Shown here in pieces: positions 26,101-35,757 of a DNA stretch of 64,000 nt. Source of the DNA: Arabidopsis thaliana (lineage: Eukaryota; Streptophyta; Magnoliopsida; Brassicales; Brassicaceae); assembly GCF_000001735.4 (NCBI RefSeq), contig NC_003075.7, forward strand, positions 10,417,001 through 10,481,000, written 5' to 3'. The notes beneath the pieces were generated by a model. That model saw nothing but the letters and a program-made list of their open reading frames with translations, searched no databases and was not told the DNA's origin. Numbering within the stretch: the first letter of the stretch is position 1; each line of letters begins with the position of its first letter. Both the position numbers and the translations under genes were made by a program.

Positions 26101-26786
26101 GCAGCTGGTAAGCCCTTGCTCTTGCTTAAAATGCAAGACATCAAAGTAGGTTCTTTGATCTCTTTGTTATCGCAAAGTCTCTTTAGCAGAACAGGCCAAT
26201 CTTCAGAGGTAAATGATGTAAGTAAGTCCTCGGCATCGTGGAGTAAGTCCAATGACTCCTTTTCTGTAAGCGGACCGACTTTGATCGTTGTGGATTCTTT
26301 CTCCTCTCTTTCATCTCTTCTTGTGACTAGAATCTTCACAGCCGAGTACTCCTTAAGAAAATCTTGGAGGTTTAATTCTTGCATCACATCTTCTTCAGTT
26401 GTCATACTTCCTTCATCATCCAAAATCAACAGAAGATTATCCTTCTTGTGTTTGATCATCTCTTCTTTAATCTTCTCTTTCAAGCTCTCCAATGGATAAT
26501 CAAGCTCATCAGGTTCTTCGCCTTCTTCAAACTCGTAAATTATCGACAACTGAGCAGCTAGAATCTCGTAAAGCGACTTCTCGTCTTCAATCTTTTTGTT
26601 CAGGTGTAACCAGAGGACATTGTACTTTTCTTGAGTAACACGTTGGCTGACTTCTTTTGCAAGCCATGTCTTCCCTATACCAGCTTCACCAACGAGGACG
26701 GTTTTTGAAGGTACACCGTCTTGTCCCAATGAATCCATTATCTTCTTCAGAATCTCTTCTCTGCTTGTTTGATCTTGCTTCTCCAT
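23102..26786 (-). CDS. NB-ARC leucine-rich-repeat disease-resistance protein without TIR or CC domain
   Basis: Intracellular immune-receptor-type protein, probably At4g19050. Exon 1 is 23245-26786 and exon 2 is 23102-23165; together 1202 codons (1201 residues). Without splicing, the frame would stop at 1181 residues, because the TAA lies in the donor GTAAGT. The protein begins almost directly with the nucleotide-binding fold: P-loop VGEAGIGKT at about residues 32-40, kinase-2 LLLILDD at about 120, RNBS-B KILVTRRDE at about 150, GLPL-type KGLPAAIVVL at about 225. There is no TIR and no coiled-coil domain ahead of it, and I see no MHD motif where it is expected. LRRs run from about residue 450 to the end, with DVSGC and NLSETNL signatures and highly repetitive units in the middle. 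A 5' UTR intron is likely: acceptor at 26789-26790, donor near 27036. Confidence 0.93.
24120..24660 (-). repeat. Near-identical 210-bp LRR-coding units
   Basis: The block GTTAGCTTCTCAA recurs at 24193 and 24403, exactly 210 bases apart. A third related unit follows up to about 24640 and a partial one at the other edge. Each unit codes 70 residues, three LRRs, of the pattern LEKLTxLxIFDVSGCxxL followed by SFExxSxLxxVNLSxTNL and KISELSNLKELIxRxCSKLK. Confidence 0.92.
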
Positions 26787-28081
26787 CTCTAGGAAAATAA
26801 AAAATGAGAGAGGAAATATTTAAACCTTTGATTTGAGTTTTCTTGAAGAGATCATTGTTAAACAAAATTATTGAGATTGCTACTAGGATAGTAACTTTAT
26901 TTTTATGAACTTAAGAGATGTATTCAGAGAGTATACCACACTACCCCTATATATCCATGCAATATATGACAAATATCAACTAACAATACAAAACTAAAAT
27001 TTAAAATTCGAAACAAAGAGAGAGGTATGAGAAGAACCTTAATTGTTTAGAGTGACTTAATCAGATTAGTTTTCTCCACTGATAGTTTTTTCTTTCTAGT
27101 TTTTGTTTATGTTTTGTTTTGTTATCCTTCGTTGATTGATTCACTTATTTATACAAGTCCAGCTCCGATAACTTCCATGTCAAGCCTATCCTGATTTTGT
27201 AAAACAACAATAACAAAATTCAAGTTTTAGATTACACTCTGTCGAAACAAAAACGCCAAGTATAAATATTAGATTCTTCCAATAATTATTCACCCTTATT
27301 ATTTCAGAATTCAGAGTAACAATTATGCCCCTATATTTTTCGAATATATGACTTTTGGAATTGTTTACTACACAAGCAAAAACTTTTCTTTCCTTATTAC
27401 ATACAAAGGAAAAAGTTACATGCTAATCACATGTATTGCTCTAGTTTTTTTGTCTTTTGATGATCCTTTGTTCTACTTATGTTTGGTGATATGTGATACA
27501 GGTTTTACAAAAGTGAGGGTACAGATGTTTAACTTAACATATTTCTAGGGAGAATCTGCCACTTCTCTTAAGCTGAAAGGAAATTAATATTCTAATACTG
27601 TTTCATTACTTCTTTCAAAATTGAAGTACTTTGAAAGATCAGTATTCTTTAAGAGGAATTTTCACACGTGATAGTAAAAAAATACCATTATCATTTTTCC
27701 AAATTTCCAAAATAACTAGTAGTTTTAGATATGTATAAGTAAAGTGTCTAAAAGCTTAGAAATGAAAATTATCCAAGAGGTCCTCTGTCAAATCGGTAGT
27801 TCAAGCAGCACTTCCGCAATACGCTATGTCGTGGTTTTTAATCCACAAATCATCATCAACAAGCTACGAGGATCAATCTCAAGAAAATCGTGAAACTCTA
27901 AGATGATAAAAATATGTATTAAAATCTCTTTTTAATCTTTATTAACTGCCATAGGTTTACACTCACACAAGTGACAACTCTTAACAGTTTCTAGAACAAT
28001 AAAATAACTTTATATAGTAATCTTGAATAGCTTCCTTATATCAGAGAGTAAATAGTAAATACATAGATATTGCGTTAGAAG
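26787..28081. other. NLR leader and promoter, and 3' flank of the NB-ARC-only gene
   Basis: The first 250-350 bases are the NLR leader with a probable intron (about 26790-27036). A TATA box lies at 27145-27153. The rest is AT-rich with no coding frame. Confidence 0.55.
27145..27153 (-). promoter_or_regulatory. Probable TATA box of the NB-LRR gene
   Basis: Minus strand reads TATAAATAA, a consensus plant TATA box, which would place the start near 27115 and give a leader exon ending at about 27037 at a good AAG/GTTCTT donor. Confidence 0.6.
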
Positions 28082-29233
28082 TTAGAAGCTCTGCTTCCTA
28101 TCTATGTTTCCAATTTCATCCACTTTCACAGGCTCAATCTTCGCCAGCATTCGAGCAGCCAAAGGAATACCACAAGACTTATCCATAAGCTCTTGTTTGT
28201 ATCTTCCCGGATACCTCGGATTCACTTTCGGGGCTACTGCATCGCCCGCATTTGTGGCTACTGCATCGCCCAAATTCGTGGCTGCTGCATCGTCCACCTT
28301 GGTGGGTACTGCATCAATGTAAATCTCCCACAAGCTCTCTGCATCGGATCTTGGAAACAAACGCTGCAGATTCTCTTCTTCTCCGACTATCGCCTTCGCC
28401 AATCTCTCGTCTCTGCTAGTCATAATCACTTTCCCACCAAACCCTTTAGGAAACCCACAAGAAAGATGTGATTTTTCCTGTTGCTTCTTCTCATCATCGA
28501 GCCTTTGATCCCACTCGTTGTCTTCCCAAACATCATCCAACACTATCAGATACTTCTTCCCAATCAGATTCAAGTGAAGAGCATACAATAATCGAGCAAG
28601 CTCCTTTTCTTTGACCGTCTCTTCCTCTCTTTCCCCAGCTTCATCTTTGATACTCTTCTCTTCTTCTGCTTCTGTTTTGATGTGTTTAAACATCTCATCT
28701 TCAACTCCAAGGGATCTCAAGATCCTCTTCACAACATCTATCTTGGGATCTTCGTCTTCTTTTGTTTCTTTGCTGTACATAGAAACCCATATCCTCGGGA
28801 AATAAACTTGCTTAACATCTTCGTCGTTGAACACAGCCTGACACAATGTCGTTTTCCCAACTCCGTATTTCCCCACAATTGCTAGAGTCTTGAACTCTTC
28901 GGATTCCTTTTGCTTCAGCAAGAAGTTCTTCAAGAACAGTTTCTCGTTAATGAAACCACGAATGAGGTGATCCGGAAGCTCAGAGCTTGTCTCCACACGG
29001 TTCGCCTTAGGCCGCCCTTTTTTACTGCTGCCGCTGCTGTTACGAGTTGGTGATGAATCACCATGTGTGGACTGGTTTCCATGCTTAGAGGAAGATCCCC
29101 TCTGTTTTCCAGACGACCATTTCTCATATTCTTCATTGAAGGAAGACTTGATTTTCTCGAGCTCTTTATCAAATTCTGATTTAGACTCGAGCTTGTCATC
29201 AATTTCAGATATGAACTTCTTAGCAATATCCAT
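28082..29233 (-). CDS. Small NB-ARC-only protein
   Basis: Single-coding-exon gene, probably At4g19060, 383 residues from the ATG at 29233 (MDIAKKFISEIDDKLESKSE). The longer open frame up to 29293 is not used: a good acceptor TTTTTTTCTCAG lies just upstream, so that stretch is intron. An N-terminal charged coiled-coil-like segment and a Ser/Gly-rich linker precede the NB-ARC core: P-loop GKYGVGKTTLCQ at about residue 125, kinase-2 KKYLIVLDDVWED, RNBS-B GGKVIMTSRDERLA, GLPL-type CGIPLAARMLAK near the C-terminus. There are no ARC2/MHD or LRR parts, so it is a truncated NLR-like protein of the CN/N type that could act as a helper or decoy. An in-frame 24-bp minisatellite sits before the GLPL motif. 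Its neighbour on the same strand is the full NB-LRR gene. Confidence 0.9.
   Translation of the reverse strand: MDIAKKFISEIDDKLESKSEFDKELEKIKSSFNEEYEKWSSGKQRGSSSKHGNQSTHGDSSPTRNSSGSSKKGRPKANRVETSSELPDHLIRGFINEKLFLKNFLLKQKESEEFKTLAIVGKYGVGKTTLCQAVFNDEDVKQVYFPRIWVSMYSKETKEDEDPKIDVVKRILRSLGVEDEMFKHIKTEAEEEKSIKDEAGEREEETVKEKELARLLYALHLNLIGKKYLIVLDDVWEDNEWDQRLDDEKKQQEKSHLSCGFPKGFGGKVIMTSRDERLAKAIVGEEENLQRLFPRSDAESLWEIYIDAVPTKVDDAAATNLGDAVATNAGDAVAPKVNPRYPGRYKQELMDKSCGIPLAARMLAKIEPVKVDEIGNIDRKQSF
28233..28315 (-). repeat. In-frame 24-bp coding minisatellite in the NB-ARC-only gene
   Basis: Units start at 28233, 28257, 28281 and 28305 (partial) with the core CTACTGCATCGCCC on the plus strand. They encode eight-residue repeats of the type GDAVATNA / DDAAATNL. 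The 24-bp period keeps the frame, so copy number can change without breaking the protein. Confidence 0.93.
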
Positions 29234-29769
29234 AAGCTCTTCTTGTGTTTCTGAGAAAAAAACACTACAATGGGAAGAATTTCTGTGTTTCAAAGTCTGC
29301 AGCTTTCACTTTGGGGTGACACAAATATATAACAAGTATACAGGTAAAAGTGTATTTATTCAGTCGAATTATCTTTCTCTGCAAACATTTAATCCCCACA
29401 AGTAAGGAATAAAGCAAATGGAATTAAAAAGGACAAATAACAAAAAAGAGAAAGATAAATATTTGATTAAGAGCAAAGCATAAACCTGTGGTGTGACCTC
29501 AACTACACTTCTGTTTTTTTTCTTTTTGTGAAGCACGTTTAACTAACCTGAACTGTCTATGAATGCTACTGTGAAATCCCGAACCCTTTTAATGTATCTC
29601 TGTAACTCTAAATCACAAGGGCTTCAGGTTTGGTTCATAGTGCTTCTCCAAACAAGACAGGAACCATGTTCTGATTTGTGCTGAATATTTCAGTCACATT
29701 CACAAATTCCATCAAAGTAACTATCTCGAAATGCGTCTCAGATGCTTAAGATCCTCGTGGTGGGTAGCA
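29234..29769. other. Leader of the NB-ARC-only gene and 3' flank of the next gene
   Basis: Contains a probable 5' UTR intron with acceptor near 29255 and AT-rich promoter sequence. No gene is seen. Confidence 0.45.
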
Positions 29770-31219
29770 TTACATAGCTGATGATTTATTGTCCTCCGAA
29801 CCTGCAAAGAAAAATGATAAATCTAACTGTTCTCTATCCACTTTGTTCTAAAGAATATAGGGGTTGCCATTGAATAACAGAAACATTTTCTATCTAGAGA
29901 AACATTAACATGAGACTGAAATGAGTGTTGGAGTGCAAGCTAGTTATATGTAAGATAAAGGCAAGGTAAATGCTCAGACTAGCTTCTATTTGAAATACTA
30001 AGACTAACGTACCTTATCATTGACAAAGAAAACGGATAGAGAAGAACTTTGCACAGTGATATAGCAAAATGTTAAGACTAATTGAATTTGTACCTTTGCG
30101 CACATGGAGAAGATGACTTCCAAATTTGCCACAATCATGTGAAATGAACAAAGGAAAACTTTTTAGGTCAATGGCATTATTTAAATGAGGCTTCTTGTTA
30201 AAACCAGAGCATATCTCACTGACTTGTCTCTGCAACCCCGCGATTTGAGGCATCAAATCACTCCAACCATTGGTTGAGAGGTTTTTACCAAAGAAATTAA
30301 AAGCACCCTTTCTAGTTGCTTCCACAGCTGAAAATAAAATCAGCAGACAAAAGATTACTACATGACCTGTGCATTCAAGTTGCCAAAGACCCGAATCAAG
30401 AAAGTTCAAAACTAAGAGTTTACTTGGTATGGAGAATACATATTTATGAAAAAATGTGTGAGAGAAAGAGAGAGAGTCTGAGGTACATACTGTTATAAGG
30501 AGCTGCAAGAAGAAAATTTGTGGGAAGACCAATGCCGAGACCAGCAAGTGTTATACCAACACTAAAACCAACACCGCAGCCAGCACCGACATAACCAATG
30601 ACCTCAGGGCCAAAACCAGGTCCCCATCCGACGCCACAACCAATCCCAATCCCCATTCCCCAAAATGCTCCATAAGTAGGATGCACAGGATTCCATTTTT
30701 CATATCTCCGAAATATACCTTTAATGATCATCAAGACCTGCAAAATTGGTAAAGATTTGAAAACGGAATAAGTTTACATTGACCCAACTAAATTATCTTT
30801 CAGTACCCACTGAAACTAAATCAAATCCAATGCACATTGAATTGAGAAGCTGAATCAATGGATATTCAACAGTGTCACCAACAAAACATAAAGCTCATAT
30901 TTTTCCCACAGATTCTCTCGAAACCCCCATAAAATTCGAACCTTTTCAGGATCGCGAACAATCCAATAAGTACTAATCAATAAACCAATTCCAGCTGAAA
31001 CCTGGGGTATGTATAAACTTGGATAAACCTACGAAATAGAACAATATCTACAAAGAACAAAATTTGTAAAATTTACCATCAAGAGATTTGCTATTTCGAT
31101 TCTTCTCTCTTCTTTGTTCTCACCTTAATTCGATCCTCAAGTGCACACACTCTTCGTTCGATTTCTTTTGTTTTCTCAGACGAATTCACTAAGAGAACCA
31201 GTGGATCAAAACCACTCAT
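29770..31219 (-). CDS. Glycine-rich small membrane protein (cadmium-induced AS8-type)
   Basis: Five exons were placed by splice sites and phase: 31124-31219, 30942-31001, 30491-30737, 30094-30327, 29770-29801. They total 223 codons (222 residues). N-terminus MSGFDPLVLLVNSSEKTKEI is followed by a charged helix, then a hydrophobic segment SAGIGLLISTYWIV. The centre is a glycine-rich region of GxGxG pattern (GMGIGIGCGVGWGPGFGPEV) that ends in a second hydrophobic segment. The C-terminal part has LMPQIAGLQRQVSEI. I recall a locus in this position (At4g19070) listed as cadmium-induced protein AS8, a name taken from an expression screen and not from a known function. The biochemical role is unknown. 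Confidence 0.8.
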
Positions 31220-31812
31220 CGTTTTACGCTTGGATTAAAAAATAAGAATCGGACCGAACAGACATAACCGGTACAATCTGATCCGGTTTACTAATAAAAC
31301 CAAACTACGGCAGCAACATATATAATCGATTTCAGTATCCTTCTTCTCCGGCGTTCGATGCCTGGTTCTCGGAGTCCGGCGTTTCGAAACCCTAAAGTTT
31401 GTTCAGATTCGTCACTCAAATCTGGAAGGCTGGAACAAAGCTCGCGAAATCTCAAGAAAGTGGTAATGCACGATTCTCTCAGGTGAAAGTGACGACGATA
31501 TCAGTGGTGGCTCTGATTGAGATTTTTGCTCACAGGATGAACACGATCAGGTTAAGCCCAAAAACAACTCAGGATTAATCTGATCTTAGAAGCTAAATTC
31601 TCTGTTTTGAAATTAGAGTTAGAAAAGTTAGCAAAGCTACTTCTGGATTCTCTGGTTTGAATATGGAGCAGGAGCACGAAATACTCAGGCAGTAAGGCAA
31701 TTTAGGTTACATATAGCAAATTAGGGTTTTAAAGAATTGAGACGAGTTGTGGATTATGATTAGTCAACAATAACCAAAGATGTTGAAGACAAAAGACGAG
31801 AGATACAATGTG
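31220..31812. other. Spacer between the glycine-rich gene and the minus DUF594 gene
   Basis: Contains the promoter of the glycine-rich gene and, on the plus strand, a GC-richer stretch at 31340-31560 with a short open frame (separate entry). The remainder is the 3' flank of the DUF594 gene. Confidence 0.4.
31358..31486 (+). CDS. Candidate 42-residue ORF in a divergent promoter
   Basis: ATG at 31358 opens a 42-codon frame beginning MPGSRSPAFRNPKVCSDSSL. It lies in leader-like sequence divergent from the glycine-rich gene with about 140 bases between the two ATGs. The composition is more gene-like than the spacer around it. I recognise no family. It could equally be a uORF or part of a non-coding transcript. 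Confidence 0.2.
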   Translation: MPGSRSPAFRNPKVCSDSSLKSGRLEQSSRNLKKVVMHDSLR

Positions 31813-33402
31813 TTACACAAGGCAAGAGGTGCTTGTTTTGGTAAGAATCAGTGTGGCTCTAGAATCTTCCTTGGTGGTCCTGAATTGCTCTCCGAGTCCG
31901 AAATGAGCCATCAATAGCCAAACAAAGTTGATCAGTTCACCACCTTTGTTGAGTTGAGCTGCATGTTGTTTAGAATCACAGTGAGTTGCTGCGTAGCAAA
32001 GCATCTCCACCCACACTTTGCTCACTACTTTCCACATTGCATCATTGCCTCTTTCATTTGTTATATGCAGAAGCTCCTTCGCTAGCATGCTCGCTTGGAA
32101 CAACATGGACTTGCTTTGATACCGTCTGGCGTTCCCATTCCCTAGCTCAAATTCCGTAAAGGAATCCACAATTGCTGCACAGGCCTTCTTTGCATCTCTT
32201 GAACCCTCAACATGCATCTTCTGAAACAGCTTTTTAGCCTCTTTAGAGTTTTTGGCTTCTGCTATAGCGTCTTTGAATTTTATCTTATCAATTCCTGCAA
32301 CTGTTGACATAAGAGAGGATTGTGCGACTAAGAGGTACATCATGTAGTCTGAAATGGTTTTGCTGTACTCTTTGCTTCTGACATTTCTTGCTGCATTGTC
32401 TACTTCTGTTTGGTGTAAGAGCTCAGTTGCAACGTGCCACACCAGAATGCCCTGATCATACTCCACTTCAGTGACATATGGCAGGAGTTTCTCATAATAA
32501 TCCTCGATTTGCATATCGCGCAGAATCCAGTCGCCTCTAGCCGAATATATATGGCTGGCACTTTCCGATCCAACAACTAAGAGCGATCTATGCTTGACCT
32601 CTTCAAATATGAATTCCCAGAGCTCTTTGGTGAGGCGTGTGCGGGATGTGAACACTATCTCATTTACCTGATCTGAGATGCTGAAGAATTCTAGGAGATA
32701 GTTGATCAACGGAATTCCTAAGCAGAATCTAATAAAAAGCCTGAAAGGGTAAAGAGTCCGACGAGTCCACGGAAAGTTGATGAACAGATGAATCATCTTA
32801 GAGTCTATATTCTTGCGGATGCCATTCGAGGCTTTGGAAACTAACTTCGTTCCTCTGATGATGATATCAACAACAAAATCAATGTGCAAGGTTCGAATGA
32901 TGGCGTCAACGGAACAATGTATGTAACCCCTTGTGTAATGGATACTCTTGGGTTTTATCTTCAGAGAGGAGCCAATCAGGTTGTATGCATATACGTACTC
33001 AGACCATCTCCGAAATATAAAGAGTCTACCAGGCACCTTGTGACAGAGTTCTTCTTGCTCGTGACACATGCATTTCTTCCAGTTCAGGTCCCTGAAACTG
33101 AGGAGCCAATTGAGAAATCTGTCAAACCTGGTATCTTTCTTATCCAGCTCCTCCTTAGGCTTCCCTAATCTAGCAAATGTCCAGTCAGATACACAGAATA
33201 TGAGGATGGAAATGAAATCGAGTGCGATTCCACCAAAGATCAAAGCATATGTGAGGCAAACATCAAAACCGTCGTATCCATCTTTTTTCGTTACTTTGAA
33301 TATGTAAAGGGATGAAAATAGGCATCCCAAGCCTATACAGCGGAAAGCAGCTCCGATCCAAGTGTGGAGGATGTCAACTTTGGTGAATAAAGTTCCAAAC
33401 AT
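31813..33402 (-). CDS. N-terminally shortened DUF4220/DUF594 membrane protein
   Basis: Single exon, 529 residues from the ATG at 33402 (MFGTLFTKVDILHTWIGAAF), probably At4g19080. It aligns with the plus-strand neighbour from residue about 250 of the latter onward: LFTKVDILHTWIG against LYTKGSVLHSWVG, and IFGGIALDFISILIFCVSDWT against LVGIALDVISIHMFMVSDWT. The C-terminal DUF594 is complete (KTISDYMMYLLVAQSSLMST; KGGELINFVWLLMAHFGLGE), then a tail of about 25 residues absent from the neighbour. It lacks the N-terminal membrane helices of the family. Homology begins right at the ATG, next to the start of the opposite gene, so it looks truncated by rearrangement. Function unknown. Confidence 0.8.
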   Translation of the reverse strand: MFGTLFTKVDILHTWIGAAFRCIGLGCLFSSLYIFKVTKKDGYDGFDVCLTYALIFGGIALDFISILIFCVSDWTFARLGKPKEELDKKDTRFDRFLNWLLSFRDLNWKKCMCHEQEELCHKVPGRLFIFRRWSEYVYAYNLIGSSLKIKPKSIHYTRGYIHCSVDAIIRTLHIDFVVDIIIRGTKLVSKASNGIRKNIDSKMIHLFINFPWTRRTLYPFRLFIRFCLGIPLINYLLEFFSISDQVNEIVFTSRTRLTKELWEFIFEEVKHRSLLVVGSESASHIYSARGDWILRDMQIEDYYEKLLPYVTEVEYDQGILVWHVATELLHQTEVDNAARNVRSKEYSKTISDYMMYLLVAQSSLMSTVAGIDKIKFKDAIAEAKNSKEAKKLFQKMHVEGSRDAKKACAAIVDSFTEFELGNGNARRYQSKSMLFQASMLAKELLHITNERGNDAMWKVVSKVWVEMLCYAATHCDSKQHAAQLNKGGELINFVWLLMAHFGLGEQFRTTKEDSRATLILTKTSTSCLV

Positions 33403-35757
33403 ATCAAAGATGTTTGGGACACATGGAATATTAGGGGAGTGATAATCCTCAGTCTCTCGCTTCAGACCATTCTCATTTTCTTTGCCCCCTTGAGGAAACG
33501 AACGCCCAACAAGTTCCTGATCCTGCTCTTGTGGTCATCGTATCTCCTGGCAGATTTGTCTGCGAATTTTGCAGTTGCATTGATTGCCAAGAACCAAGGT
33601 AAATATCTTAAACCTGATGATCCTCCTCAAAACAAGAAGCTCGTCGCCTTGTGGGCACCTTTCTTGCTCTTACACCTTGGTGGACCAGACACCATCACTG
33701 CCTTTTCCCTCGAAGACAATGCTCTCTGGAACAGACATTTTCTTGGGCTTGTCTTTCAGGCGCTTGCAGGTGTATATGTAGTTGTCCAGTCTCTACCCAA
33801 TGTACTCTCGGTGATAATCTTGTTGCTTTTCATTGCTGGGACTTCTAAGTATTTGGAACGGACAATTGCGTTGTACCTCGCGAGTTCAGACAAGTACAGG
33901 AACTCGATGTTGCAGGCGTCCAATTCAAGGTTTGACTACACCGATCAAACAAGGGACTTAGACATGGACACGAAACTTGCTTCTGAGATGAACATGAAGG
34001 AGCATCGCGGACAACCAAAACCTCTGAAGTTATTGCAACCACATAAAGAGTTAACCCACCTTGAGATTCTTCAATATGCATTCTTGTTCTTCAAAAATTT
34101 TAAGAGTCTTATGGTCAATAACATATTTAGCTTGGAGCTGCGCGATGAAAGCAAGGCCTTCTTCAGTGCATTGCAACTAAAAGATGAAGCTTTCTGCATT
34201 ATAGAAGCCGAGCTCGATTTTATCTATGAAGGACTGTATACAAAAGGTTCGGTTCTTCATAGTTGGGTTGGACTTGTGTCACGATTCATATCACTGGGAT
34301 CCCTTCTGTCAGCCTTCACCATCTACCATTACAGACACAATAAGATCCAAGAATTTCACAAAGCCGACATCGTGATCACCTATACGTTGTTCTTAGTTGG
34401 CATAGCTCTGGATGTTATATCCATCCACATGTTCATGGTTTCTGACTGGACAACAGCCATCCTTGCTAAGCTAAAGGATGACCCCGACGAAAGGTATTCA
34501 GGGAAAGACCACATACTCAACTGGATACTTTTTCTGAAGAGGCCAAAGTGGAAGTGGCAAACATGTCGTGAGGGAGATCAGCAGGAGGTGCTTAACACAC
34601 CGTTTCTACTCAGAAGATGGACTGGAAGCATCACAATGTTAAACTTTCTCACATACTCCATGAAGGCAGATACAGAAAGGATCCACGACCCCAGGAGTAG
34701 AGCATGCCAGCTTTTATGGAAGATAGCAGTTTGCCCTTTCAGTTTCATTTTCTCCATCATCCAGACTTGGTTTAGTAACATAGCCAAATGGTTTTGTGCT
34801 CTTCACTGGTATATCATCCACCATGTGATTATTCTACCGCCAGGGCAAAATCAAGTTGCTCGTTCTATTATCGGCATCTTCAAGGCTTTTGTTGAGTTTT
34901 GGTTCAATGTACCTAACTTTTTCGTGTATCTTGTCACCTCCGTCATCAACTTCCTAGGCATCAATGATCTGTTCTATGAGATAAGACTGGTAAGATCTGT
35001 ACACCGTGAACCCTTGACAAGAAACCTATGGTCTTTCATATTTTCTGAGCTGCAAAAAAATTCCCAGATTCTATACAGCCTGGAGAATACCACAACAAAA
35101 TCATCGGCTAGGAGAGATTGGGCATCTAGCCATACCCAGATTCAAATAGCAGACCATGATATGCTGCTACATTACATAACAGATGTTGATTATGAACACA
35201 GTCTTTTGATTTGGCACATCGCCACAGAACTCTGTTACCAAGAGGAAGATTCTGCTAAAGAGAACTGCGACAAATCTGAGTATCACACTAACCGCAAGAT
35301 CAGCAAAATCATCTCGGACTACATGATGTATCTCTTGATCATGCAGCCTAAGCTGATGTCAGAAGTAGCTGGCATAGGAAAGATCAGATTCAGAGACACA
35401 TTAGCCGAGGCTGATAGGTTCTTCAAGAAGATGGGTATCATCAGAGACTCTAGAAATGTGAAATTAGCCAGCAAGGAAATTCTTTCAGCCGATACAAGTA
35501 TCGAACCTAGGGAAGTCAAAGGAAATCATAGCAAATCAGTGTTATTTGAGGCAAGCTCACTGGCCAAAGAACTTCAGAGAGTGGAAAAGAACTTTGGAGA
35601 AGACAAATGGAAGATACTTAGCAAAGTGTGGTTGGAGTTCCTCTTCCATGCAGCATCACATTGTGATGCAACAACACGTATGGAGCTTCTTAGCAAAGGT
35701 GGGGAGTTCATCAACTTCGTTTGGCTACTAATGGCTCACTTTGGCCTAGGGGGTTGA
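33400..35757 (+). CDS. DUF4220/DUF594 multi-pass membrane protein with no visible ATG
   Basis: Open frame to the stop at 35755-35757, probably At4g19090. Coding similarity begins by about 33406: the codons just before 33439 read KDVWDTWNIRG, the WxxWxIRG signature with which DUF4220 proteins normally begin. No ATG is in frame between this and the stop at 33388-33390; the first in-frame ATG is at 33907, after the first helices. About five hydrophobic helices lie in the N-terminal third (for example FLILLLWSSYLLADLSANFA) and two more near residues 270-340. DUF594 is complete at the C-terminus (KIISDYMMYLLIMQPKLMSE; KGGEFINFVWLLMAHFGLGG). Either an upstream exon supplies the start, translation starts within, or the gene lost its 5' end. 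Function unknown; the family is a tandemly expanded plant group. Confidence 0.75.
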   Translation, partial: HIKDVWDTWNIRGVIILSLSLQTILIFFAPLRKRTPNKFLILLLWSSYLLADLSANFAVALIAKNQGKYLKPDDPPQNKKLVALWAPFLLLHLGGPDTITAFSLEDNALWNRHFLGLVFQALAGVYVVVQSLPNVLSVIILLLFIAGTSKYLERTIALYLASSDKYRNSMLQASNSRFDYTDQTRDLDMDTKLASEMNMKEHRGQPKPLKLLQPHKELTHLEILQYAFLFFKNFKSLMVNNIFSLELRDESKAFFSALQLKDEAFCIIEAELDFIYEGLYTKGSVLHSWVGLVSRFISLGSLLSAFTIYHYRHNKIQEFHKADIVITYTLFLVGIALDVISIHMFMVSDWTTAILAKLKDDPDERYSGKDHILNWILFLKRPKWKWQTCREGDQQEVLNTPFLLRRWTGSITMLNFLTYSMKADTERIHDPRSRACQLLWKIAVCPFSFIFSIIQTWFSNIAKWFCALHWYIIHHVIILPPGQNQVARSIIGIFKAFVEFWFNVPNFFVYLVTSVINFLGINDLFYEIRLVRSVHREPLTRNLWSFIFSELQKNSQILYSLENTTTKSSARRDWASSHTQIQIADHDMLLHYITDVDYEHSLLIWHIATELCYQEEDSAKENCDKSEYHTNRKISKIISDYMMYLLIMQPKLMSEVAGIGKIRFRDTLAEADRFFKKMGIIRDSRNVKLASKEILSADTSIEPREVKGNHSKSVLFEASSLAKELQRVEKNFGEDKWKILSKVWLEFLFHAASHCDATTRMELLSKGGEFINFVWLLMAHFGLGG

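Noticed and set aside
23518..26499. Plus-strand open frames of 128, 127 and 171 codons opposite the NB-LRR gene
   Set aside because: They are shadows of the leucine-rich coding strand, lack splice-supported structure and show no domain.
28233..28315. CRISPR-like array
   Set aside because: Repeats are 24-bp head-to-tail units without spacers, inside a plant coding exon.
29234..29293. Twenty extra N-terminal residues on the NB-ARC-only protein
   Set aside because: A strong intron acceptor lies within this stretch, so it is probably removed from the transcript.
33439..33441. GTG as the start of the plus DUF594 frame
   Set aside because: Plant nuclear genes do not normally start at GTG, and family homology continues upstream of it.
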